The translations under genes and the position numbers were made by a program. The notes under the pieces are model-generated. The model worked only from the letters and a program-made list of their open reading frames with translations, was not told the origin of the DNA and made no database searches. Below, one piece after another: positions 1 to 7,348 of a stretch of DNA of 8,843 nucleotides; position 1 is the first letter of the stretch; each line of letters opens with the position of its first letter. The stretch is from B4-G1 sp964393895. GTDB taxonomy: Bacteria > Chloroflexota > Anaerolineae > B4-G1. The stretch lies in NCBI GenBank assembly GCA_964393895.1, contig CAYMWP010000165.1:1-8843 (forward strand). The letters are read 5' to 3'.

Positions 1-321
1 TAAGTTCACAGGTCAACTGACACGTTTGGGAGCAATTTTGGATCTACTGAGACTCACAATTTGGGATACACACCCCACCCATATGCATCACACTGCTGAT
101 GATTACCCATACCCAGATATGGGCGAAACCGGGCCTTCTGAGGCAAAATGCCAATATATGGGGGTGTCGGTGAGCATTGGAGCACTCAAAGATACTCGGG
201 ACATTCCGCAAATAACCCGTACGGTCATCACAGGCGGGGGAACCATCCCGGATTTTTGTGTTTTCTCTGTGCTCTCTGTGTCTCTGTGGTGAGATGTGGG
301 TAATCCCCAGTCACATTGGAG
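1..321. other. Non-coding upstream region, AT-richer than the genes
   Basis: I see no convincing gene here. Short open frames exist on both strands, but their translations show no domain, no amino-acid bias typical of the neighbouring genes and no ribosome binding site. The stretch is clearly richer in A/T than the operon that follows. Small structures include a CCCATA/TATGGG inverted repeat with a 6-nt loop (106-123), an imperfect longer pairing between about 69-84 and 153-165, and the CTCTGTG repeat listed separately. The window opens with TAA, which could be the stop of a gene lying to the left, but that cannot be tested here. No nuoA is present although nuoA usually precedes nuoB. Confidence 0.6.
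265..288. repeat. CTCTGTG microrepeat, three copies
   Basis: CTCTGTG occurs at 265-271, 274-280 and 282-288, so the copies start 9 and 8 nt apart. The tract is followed by GTGAGATGTGGG and preceded by a T-rich run. It lies in the non-coding stretch upstream of the nuo promoter. Repeats of this CTCTGTG style (reverse complement CACAGAG) are familiar to me from intergenic DNA of several environmental bacteria, but I cannot search for copies. Its role is unknown. Confidence 0.55.
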
Positions 322-350
322 TTGCCCGATTTGCAAAAGCGGTGTAGAAT
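322..350 (+). promoter_or_regulatory. Predicted sigma70-type promoter of the nuoB operon
   Basis: TTGCCC (322-327) and TAGAAT (345-350) are separated by exactly 17 nt, the optimal housekeeping spacing. Each hexamer keeps most consensus positions (TTGACA, TATAAT). Transcription would start near 356-358, giving a leader of about 70 nt before the nuoB ATG at 426. That leader holds a small TGAGA/TCTCA hairpin (360-377) and the strong AAGGAGG (408-414). This is the only well-spaced promoter I see upstream of the operon. No operator for a known regulator is recognisable. Confidence 0.55.
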
Positions 351-425
351 AGCAACCTGTGAGAAAATATGCTCTCAACAACGCATTTCGACGCGAGATA
401 GGTTTTTAAGGAGGACACTGCATCA

Positions 426-1046
426 ATGACCAAAAAACCCCGCTTGCCAGAAGTACCACCCGAACTCCAGAGCAACGTGCGCCTTATGCCCTGGGACCGC
501 ATCTACAATTGGAGCCGCCAGAGATCGCTGTGGCCGCTGTTCGCCGGCCTGGCCTGCTGCGCCTTTGAGATGATAGCCGGAGCCGCCTCCCGCTTCGACT
601 TTGGCCGCTTTGGCATGGAACTCATGCGCGCCAGCCCTCGCCAGGCGGACCTGATGATCGTCTCCGGTACGATCACCAAAAAGATGGCTCCCCAGATCGT
701 GCGCCTCTACAACCAGATGGCCGAGCCCAAATACGTCCTGGCGATGGGAGCCTGCGCCATCTCCGGCGGGCCTTTCAAAGAGGGATACAGCGTCGTCTCC
801 GGCGTGGACAAATTCCTGCCGGTAGACATCTACGTCCCCGGCTGCCCGCCCCGACCAGAGGCATTGATCCACGGTTTCCTGTGCCTGTTCGCCAAGATGG
901 AACAGGAGCCGATCAAGAGCCTGCGCTGGTATCAGAAAGGTGAGGAGACGGGCATCCCCGTGCCGGCGCTGGGGCCAGACCTGGTGGACTGGCGACTGGT
1001 GGACGAAATCGCCACGGCCTACGCCGGGAATGGAAAGGAGGGCTAG
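426..1046 (+). CDS. nuoB: NADH-quinone oxidoreductase subunit B (NuoB)
   Basis: This 206-residue protein is the complex I subunit that carries the terminal [4Fe-4S] cluster N2, which passes electrons to quinone at the junction of the peripheral and membrane arms on the cytoplasmic side. Visible signatures are the LACCAFEM motif with adjacent Cys44-Cys45, Cys110 in the MGACAISGG segment and Cys140 in VPGCPPRPEALIHG. These are the four N2 ligands of the NuoB/PSST family. The length is normal for the family. The ATG follows a strong AAGGAGG at 408-414 (11-nt spacing) and a good promoter, which fixes the start. It is the first gene of a compact operon, with nuoCD starting 2 nt after its stop. The group 4 hydrogenase small subunit is a homologue, but the fused NuoCD partner lacks Ni-binding cysteines and so supports NuoB. 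Confidence 0.96.
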   Translation: MTKKPRLPEVPPELQSNVRLMPWDRIYNWSRQRSLWPLFAGLACCAFEMIAGAASRFDFGRFGMELMRASPRQADLMIVSGTITKKMAPQIVRLYNQMAEPKYVLAMGACAISGGPFKEGYSVVSGVDKFLPVDIYVPGCPPRPEALIHGFLCLFAKMEQEPIKSLRWYQKGEETGIPVPALGPDLVDWRLVDEIATAYAGNGKEG

Positions 1047-1048
1047 GC

Positions 1049-2805
<1,757 letters not shown>

Positions 2806-2806
<1 letters not shown>

Positions 2807-3378
2807 TGTATGGATTAGGAATACTCAAATCGTTCAGCGTCACTATGAGACGCTTTTTGACGAGTTACGTGGAGGATATTCGCTACCTGGGCAAGCGCTA
2901 CCGGCCGGAGAACATCCCGGCCCGGCAAAGCCCCAAAGGCCGGGGCATCTTTACCGTGCAGTACCCCAAGGAAAGATTGCCGCTCCCAGAGAACTTTCGC
3001 ATGTTCCCCTTCCAAGTGATAGACCCGGAGACGAACAAACCGCGCTGTACTGCCTGCGGCATCTGCGTTCAGGCCTGTCCCACTCAGTGCATCTGGATCA
3101 AACGGGCCACCGACCCGGAGACAGGCAAACCGAAACGAGAGCCGGCCGAGTTCTACGTTGACGTGAGCATCTGTATGTCGTGCGGCATGTGCGCCGAATT
3201 TTGCCCGTTCGATGCCATCAAGATGGGGCACGACTATGAACTGGCCGACTTTAGACGCTCGTTCCTATGGAGCCTGGATCAGTTGTCAAAGCCGCTATCG
3301 TACCACGCCGCAATCCACCCCACCGAGTACGCGGCTGCCCAGGCGGAACGAGAACGAAAGGCCGCCAAGAAAAAGTGA
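2806..3378 (+). CDS. nuoI: NADH-quinone oxidoreductase subunit I (NuoI)
   Basis: This 190-residue ferredoxin-like subunit carries clusters N6a and N6b, which relay electrons from the NADH-side module to N2 in NuoB. Two complete 4Fe-4S motifs are visible: Cys81, 84, 87 and 91 (CTACGICVQACP) and Cys123, 126, 129 and 133 (CMSCGMCAEFCP). An amphipathic N-terminal part (residues 1-45) and a Lys/Arg/Ala-rich tail flank them. Length and layout match the NuoI/TYKY family. The start codon shares one base with the nuoCD stop (TAATG), and AGGTGG about 7 nt upstream can serve as ribosome binding site, so translation is probably coupled. The usual next gene, nuoH or nuoJ, is missing; ricT follows instead. 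A generic ferredoxin is possible but unlikely in this context. Confidence 0.94.
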
Positions 3379-4202
3379 TTCAAAGCTCCAATTCCGCATC
3401 CCAAGTGGTAGGCGTCCGTTTTCAGCCTACGGGCAAAATCTACCACTTTTACTCCGCTGGCCGTCGAGACCTGCGACCGGGAGACTTTGTCCTCGTCGAG
3501 ACCGTGCGCGGTCAACAACTGGGAGAAGCGGTCTGTATGCGGCCCGTGCGCGATGGCGAGGATACCAGAAAACTCAAAGCGGTGCAGCGGCGGGCCAACA
3601 GCCTAGACCTGGCGCGACGACGGCAATGGCAGCAAAAAGAGCAAAAAGCACTGGCCGTCGCACGCGAGGCGGCAGAGGAGTTGAGCCTACCCATCAAACT
3701 CGCCGCTGCTGAGTATGCCTTCGATGGTCAACGGTTGACGCTGCTGTACGTGAGCGAAGACAAGGATTTGGACTTTAAGGAGCTACAGCAACGCTTGCAA
3801 AGCGCGGTGGACGGCCGGGTGGAACTGCGGAGGATCGGCCCGCGCGACCACGCTAAACTGCTGGGCGGCTATGGGGCTTGCGGCGAACCGCGCTGTTGCT
3901 CTCGCTTCCTGTCCGAGTTCAGCCCCGTCTCTATCAAGATGGCCAAAGTGCAGGGGGTTTCGCTCAGCCCGGCGGAAATAACGGGGATGTGCCAAAGGCT
4001 ACGGTGCTGCCTCACCTACGAACACGAGCAGTACCAAGAGGCGTGCAAGATGATGCCCCGGCGCAAGAAACGTGTGAACACCCCCCACGGCGAGGGAAAA
4101 GTAATAGACCTGCTTCCGCTGGAGGGAATAGTCGTCGTACACGTGGACGACCGGCGGCTGGAAGTACCGGTCGAAGAAGTAGAGCCCATCAAGAAAAAAT
4201 AA
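3375..4202 (+). CDS. ricT: PSP1/RicT-family protein (regulator of RNase Y-type complexes in Bacillus)
   Basis: From the GTG at 3375 the protein has 275 residues, the usual RicT (YaaT) size. The diagnostic core is RIGPRDHAKLLGGYGACG (153-170), the CCSRFLSEFSPVSIKMAK stretch (174-191) and MCQRLRCCLTYE (205-216). The cysteine set 169, 174, 175, 206, 211, 212 matches that of B. subtilis RicT, where RicT with RicA and RicF binds Fe-S clusters and modulates RNase Y-dependent mRNA processing. The N-terminal part (RPGDFVLVETVRGQQLGEAV) is the PSP1 start. A longer frame opens at 3267, but it would overlap nuoI by over 100 nt and adds residues absent from the family. The GTG overlaps the nuoI TGA (GTGA) and has only a weak AAAGG, so coupled translation is likely. 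RicA and RicF are not seen nearby; the molecular role in this organism is inferred. Confidence 0.9.
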   Translation: MIQSSNSASQVVGVRFQPTGKIYHFYSAGRRDLRPGDFVLVETVRGQQLGEAVCMRPVRDGEDTRKLKAVQRRANSLDLARRRQWQQKEQKALAVAREAAEELSLPIKLAAAEYAFDGQRLTLLYVSEDKDLDFKELQQRLQSAVDGRVELRRIGPRDHAKLLGGYGACGEPRCCSRFLSEFSPVSIKMAKVQGVSLSPAEITGMCQRLRCCLTYEHEQYQEACKMMPRRKKRVNTPHGEGKVIDLLPLEGIVVVHVDDRRLEVPVEEVEPIKKK

Positions 4203-4248
4203 GGGCAGCTCTCTTACCTGCCAAGATGACGCACCGGTGTGCGCCTGA

Positions 4249-4332
4249 AAAGAAACCAGGTTTTGTGCAACTACGGTTGCCGTAAGCGCAGACGCTTCTG
4301 CTTCGCCCGAAGCGACAAAACCTGGTTTCTTT
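4249..4332. repeat. 84-bp palindromic element with nested hairpins; possible terminator
   Basis: Perfect 18-bp inverted arms lie at 4249-4266 and 4315-4332 (AAAGAAACCAGGTTTTGT and its reverse complement). Each arm is itself nearly palindromic around AAACCAGGTTT. The 48-nt loop is almost fully tiled by three small hairpins: GCAAC/GTTGC (4267-4280), AAGCG/CGCTT (4284-4297) and GCTTCG/CGAAGC (4300-4313). An alternative pairing CGCTTC/GAAGCG (4293-4314) competes with the last two. The right arm runs into TTTCTTTGTTT, so as RNA the whole could end the nuoB-ricT transcript. It could instead be a small non-coding repeat of the MITE or REP kind. The rest of the gap (4203-4248) shows only two weak stems, GGCAG/CTGCC (4204-4222) and CGCAC/GTGCG (4230-4243). 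Confidence 0.7.
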
Positions 4333-4356
4333 GTTTAGCGAAAAGAGGAAAATGTT

Positions 4357-5538
4357 GTGTCAGGCCAAATAGATTTCAGATCCCAGGCGACGTCGCTCCG
4401 TGAGCAACTGGTCGCCTGGCGGCGCGACTTTCACGCGCACCCGGAGATTGGCTTCCAGGAGCACCGCTCGGCCAACGCCATCGCCGCACGACTGCGCGAG
4501 TTGGGGTACCAGGTGCAGACGGGCATCGCCAAGACCGGCGTGGTCGGGTTGCTTGAGGGAGAACGACCAGGCCCGGTGGTGATGTTGCGCTTCGATATGG
4601 ACGCGCTGCCCATCTTTGAGGAGAACGATACCGACTATGTGTCGCAGAATCCCGGCGTGATGCACGGCTGCGGCCACGACGGCCACATGGCGATTGGACT
4701 GGGCGTCGCCACGCTGATGGCCCAACTTGGGGATGAAATGGCCGGCACGCTCAAGCTCGTATTCCAGCCAGGTGAGGAGGGGATGAACGGAGCCGAGGTA
4801 ATGGTCAAAGAGGGCGTGCTGGAGAACCCCCGCCCTGACGTCGTCCTGGCGACCCACGTCTGGAACGATTCACCCATAGGCACGCTGGACGTCACACCGG
4901 GCGCAGTCATGGCGGCCGCCGAAAGGTGGGACTGCACCATCCGGGGACGAGGCGGACACGGCGCGCAGCCCCAGCGAACGGTGGACCCCATCGTCGTCGC
5001 TGCCCAGATCGTGGTTGCCCTGCAAACCATCGTCAGCCGCAACGTCGGCCCGTTGGAGACGGCGGTGGTGACGGTAGGCTCGATCCAGGGCGGCGACACC
5101 TTTAACGTCATTCCTTCGAAAGTCGTGATGGAGGGCACCATCCGCACCTACGACCCGCAAGTGCGGGAGACGGTATTACGGCGGGTGCGCGAGGTGATCG
5201 AGGGAGTGGCGGCGGCCTGCGGCGCGGAGGCCGAACTGGAAATCACTCCCCTGACGCCGGCGGTGATCAACGATGCAGAGGTCGTCGAGGTGGTGCGGGC
5301 AGCGGCTCGGGCGGTGGTCAGCCCGGAGAACGTCTACTCCGGCAAGCGGACGATGGGCAGCGAGGACGCGGCCTACTTTTTGCGGCAAGTTCCGGGCTGC
5401 TACTTTTTCCTCGGCTCGGCCAACGCCGAGCGGGGGCTGGATGCGCCCCATCACAGCCCACGCTTCGATTTCGACGAGGACGCGCTGCCGCTGGGAGTAG
5501 CCGTCATGATGCACGCTCTGGCGCATTACCTGCTGTGA
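4357..5538 (+). CDS. M20D-family metallo-amidohydrolase (N-acyl amino acid / hippurate hydrolase type)
   Basis: This 393-residue cytoplasmic enzyme should hydrolyse an N-acyl or peptide-like amide bond with a two-metal centre. The M20D ligands are in place: Cys105 and His107 in MHGCGHDGHMA, Glu140-Glu141 in FQPGEEG, His167 in ATHVWN and His366 in the HHSP segment. A dimerisation domain sits at about 185-300 (GRGGHGAQPQ to EGTIRTYD). No signal peptide is visible. Family members act on N-acetyl amino acids, hippurate, or auxin or cysteine conjugates, and sequence alone does not choose among them. The start is GTG, with AGAGGA (4344-4349) 7 nt upstream; the nearby ATG at 4352 is out of frame. 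It is separated from ricT by the palindromic element and heads a run of four co-directional genes. The next gene is an amide-forming ligase. Confidence 0.9.
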   Translation: MSGQIDFRSQATSLREQLVAWRRDFHAHPEIGFQEHRSANAIAARLRELGYQVQTGIAKTGVVGLLEGERPGPVVMLRFDMDALPIFEENDTDYVSQNPGVMHGCGHDGHMAIGLGVATLMAQLGDEMAGTLKLVFQPGEEGMNGAEVMVKEGVLENPRPDVVLATHVWNDSPIGTLDVTPGAVMAAAERWDCTIRGRGGHGAQPQRTVDPIVVAAQIVVALQTIVSRNVGPLETAVVTVGSIQGGDTFNVIPSKVVMEGTIRTYDPQVRETVLRRVREVIEGVAAACGAEAELEITPLTPAVINDAEVVEVVRAAARAVVSPENVYSGKRTMGSEDAAYFLRQVPGCYFFLGSANAERGLDAPHHSPRFDFDEDALPLGVAVMMHALAHYLL

Positions 5539-5541
5539 GTC

Positions 5542-5572
5542 AGGTGCGAAGCACTTTAAGTGCGTCGCACCT
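5542..5572. repeat. 31-nt near-perfect hairpin between the amidohydrolase and ligase genes
   Basis: AGGTGCGA at 5542-5549 pairs with TCGCACCT at 5565-5572, and GCACTT pairs with AAGTGC inside it, leaving one A/G mismatch and a single unpaired central T. In all 14 of 15 possible pairs form. The hairpin begins 3 nt after the amidohydrolase stop and ends 10 nt before the preferred ligase ATG. No U tract follows, so it is a poor intrinsic terminator. A role in mRNA stability or a dispersed palindromic repeat is more likely. It argues against the GTG at 5535 as the ligase start, because the extra residues would be encoded by the palindrome. Confidence 0.8.
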
Positions 5573-5582
5573 CCGAGTAGAC

Positions 5583-6680
5583 ATGTCCACCTCCTCGCTG
5601 ACCATCGGTATCGAAGAGGAATACCAGATCATAGACCCCGCCACGCGGGAGCTGTGCTCCTACGTGCAGCGATTCCTCGAACAGGGCCGGACCGTGCTGC
5701 CCGACCAGGTTCATCCCGAGTTTATGCAGTCGCAGGTAGAGGCCGGCACCCGCATCTGCCAGGACATTCGGCACGTTCGCCGCGAACTCGTCCGCATGCG
5801 AAGCTCCATCTGGGAAATGGCCGAGCGAGAGGGGTTATGGGTCGCGGCGGCCGGCACGCACCCCTTCTCACTCTGGGAGCACCAGGAGGTCTCGCCCTTT
5901 GGCCGCTACCCCGAACTGGCTCGCTTCTTGCAGGACGTGGGACGGCGGCTGCTGATCTTTGGGATGCACGTCCACATCGGTATCGAGGATCGGGAGTTGC
6001 TGATAGAGGTGATGAACCAAGTACGCTACTTTTTGCCCCACCTGCACGCCCTTTCGACCAGCTCCCCTTTCTGGCACGGCCGCGACACCGGGCTAAAATC
6101 CTACCGCAGCGTCGTCTTTGGCAGCCTGCCCCGCACCGGTCTCCCCCAACGATTCGGCTCCTACGCCGACTATCGCCACTACGTGGATACGCTCCTGGCA
6201 ACCGGCAGCATCGACGAACCAACCCACATCTGGTGGGACGTGCGCCCCAGCGAAAAGTTCCCCACGCTGGAGGTGCGCATCCCCGATATGTGCACCCGCA
6301 TCGAAGAGACGTTGTGCATCGCGGCGCTGGTACAGGCCATCGTGGCCAAGCTGATACAACTGCGCCGCTCGAATCAGAGCTGGCGCTTGTACCCCAAGCA
6401 CCTCCTGGACGAAAACAAGTGGCGCGCCGTGCGCTATGGTATCGAGGGCAAATTGATTGATTTCGGCAAAACCGAAGAGGCGTCCTTCCCCACACTGATC
6501 GAGGAACTCGTAGCCTGGGTGGACGACGTGGTGGACGAGCTGGGCAGCCGGGCGGAGGTCGAGTACGTCCACACTATCCTGAGCCAGGGCGCCAGCGCCG
6601 ACCGCCAACTGGCCGTCTACCGCCGGACGGGCGATTTCCGGGACGTGGTAGACCACGTGATAGAGGAGACACGCGCCTGA
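5583..6680 (+). CDS. GCS2/YbdK-family carboxylate-amine ligase (glutamate-cysteine ligase-like)
   Basis: From the ATG at 5583 the product has 365 residues, the size of E. coli YbdK. It starts with the family hallmark IGIEEEYQIIDPATREL (9-25), whose glutamates bind Mg-ATP. It continues with the GTHPFSLWE segment (91-99), GMHVHIGI (127-134), the SSPFWHGRDTGLKSYR segment (160-175) and the LEVRIPDMCTR segment (229-239). The ending GASADRQLAVYRRTGD with a helical tail is also typical. Such enzymes form an amide bond from a carboxylate and an amine with ATP; YbdK has weak glutamate-cysteine ligase activity, and the true substrate here is unknown. A GTG at 5535 overlaps the upstream stop and would add 16 residues, but it has no ribosome binding site and the extension is made of a palindrome. 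The ATG itself also has only a weak site, so the start is less sure than the identity. Confidence 0.87.
   Translation: MSTSSLTIGIEEEYQIIDPATRELCSYVQRFLEQGRTVLPDQVHPEFMQSQVEAGTRICQDIRHVRRELVRMRSSIWEMAEREGLWVAAAGTHPFSLWEHQEVSPFGRYPELARFLQDVGRRLLIFGMHVHIGIEDRELLIEVMNQVRYFLPHLHALSTSSPFWHGRDTGLKSYRSVVFGSLPRTGLPQRFGSYADYRHYVDTLLATGSIDEPTHIWWDVRPSEKFPTLEVRIPDMCTRIEETLCIAALVQAIVAKLIQLRRSNQSWRLYPKHLLDENKWRAVRYGIEGKLIDFGKTEEASFPTLIEELVAWVDDVVDELGSRAEVEYVHTILSQGASADRQLAVYRRTGDFRDVVDHVIEETRA
6662..6679 (+). promoter_or_regulatory. Ribosome binding site and CTG start of the HD gene
   Basis: AGAGGAGA (6662-6669) contains a full AGGAG core ending at 6668, 8 nt before CTG (6677-6679). The CTG overlaps the ligase stop TGA as CTGA. 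No ATG, GTG or TTG occurs in this frame between the previous in-frame stop and 6743. The spacing suits CTG better than the next candidate, ATC at 6680 (11 nt). The same 4-nt overlap layout, with GTG, occurs at the nuoI-ricT junction. Confidence 0.55.
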
Positions 6681-7333
6681 TCACCATCGCCCAAGCCAGG
6701 CGCTACTACGACGAGGCCGACGCGGTACACGACTTTGACCACGTGCTGCGGGTGCTGGCGCTGGCCGAGCGCATCGGGCCGGCCGAAGGGGCCGATATGG
6801 AGATCGTGCGAGCGGCGGCGCTGCTGCACGACGCCGGGCGCGCCCGGGCCGAGGCGGCCGGACTAGACCACGCCGCCTTTGCCGCCGAGCGGGCGCGGGA
6901 GATCCTGACGCAGCACCGGCCCGGAAGAGCCGGTGCTAGGCCATTCTCGGCTCAGGTGGAAGCCGTGGCCCATGCCATCGCCGCCCATCGCTTCCGCACC
7001 GGCCCGCAGCCGGAGACACTGGAAGCGCGAGTGCTCTTTGACGCCGACAAGCTGGACGCCATCGGTGCGGTGGGAGTAGCACGGGCCTTTGCCTACGGCG
7101 GCGCGCACGACCAGCGATTGTGGGCCTCCATCGAGGAGGTGGACGTGGCCCGTTGGACGGAAGAGGGGGACGACCCCGCCACACACACGCCGGTGCACGA
7201 GTTCGTCGTCAAGCTATCGCGCCTCAAGGAACGGCTCTACACCCAGACCGGCCGCGCCATGGCCGAGGAGCGTCACGCCTACATGGTCGCCTTCTTCGAG
7301 CGGCTCGACGCCGAGGCGCGCGGGGAGCTATAG
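6677..7333 (+). CDS. HD-domain phosphohydrolase, probable CTG start
   Basis: Read from CTG at 6677 this is a 218-residue HD-superfamily protein. Metal-site residues are visible: His22 in VHDFDHVLRV, His51-Asp52 in AALLHDAGR, His99 and His104 in the AHAIAAHRF segment, and Asp124 in FDADKLDAIGAVG. The stretch DKLDAIGAVGVARAFAYGG resembles the uncharacterised YedJ-like branch, whose substrates are not established to my knowledge; nucleotide or other phosphate monoester or diester hydrolysis is likely. The first conventional start, GTG at 6743, lies just after His22 and would remove a metal ligand and the first helix, so I reject it. Compared with relatives as I recall them, residues near 79-93 (around RPGRAGARPF) look like an insertion, coded by a palindrome. 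Translation is probably coupled to the ligase gene; the glycosyltransferase gene follows 15 nt after the stop. Confidence 0.82.
   Translation: MITIAQARRYYDEADAVHDFDHVLRVLALAERIGPAEGADMEIVRAAALLHDAGRARAEAAGLDHAAFAAERAREILTQHRPGRAGARPFSAQVEAVAHAIAAHRFRTGPQPETLEARVLFDADKLDAIGAVGVARAFAYGGAHDQRLWASIEEVDVARWTEEGDDPATHTPVHEFVVKLSRLKERLYTQTGRAMAEERHAYMVAFFERLDAEARGEL
6912..6937. repeat. Inverted repeat inside the HD gene
   Basis: AGCACCGGC (6912-6920) and GCCGGTGCT (6929-6937) form a perfect 9-bp stem around an 8-nt loop (CCGGAAGA). It stays in frame and codes for part of the segment HRPGRAGAR, which looks like a loop insertion between two helices of the HD domain. It may be chance in GC-rich DNA, or a short palindromic repeat that entered the gene in frame. 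Confidence 0.5.
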
Positions 7334-7348
7334 AGAGCCGCCTGTCCC

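Noticed and set aside
26..381. Open frames of about 90 residues on both strands before nuoB
   Set aside because: No domain, no ribosome binding site and composition unlike the neighbouring genes; they overlap each other and the repeat tract.
3267..3374. Longer start for ricT
   Set aside because: It would overlap nuoI by over 100 nt and adds residues not seen in the family; the GTG at 3375 gives the usual length and a GTGA junction.
4249..4332. tRNA or cloverleaf RNA gene
   Set aside because: The 18-bp outer stem, lack of a T-loop GTTCRA motif and lack of an anticodon-arm layout do not fit a tRNA.
5535..5582. GTG start for the GCS2 ligase overlapping the upstream stop
   Set aside because: No ribosome binding site, and the extra residues are encoded by the hairpin; the ATG at 5583 places the IGIEEEY motif at the usual distance from the N-terminus.
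6743..6745. GTG start for the HD protein
   Set aside because: It removes His22 and the first helix of the HD domain and has no ribosome binding site.
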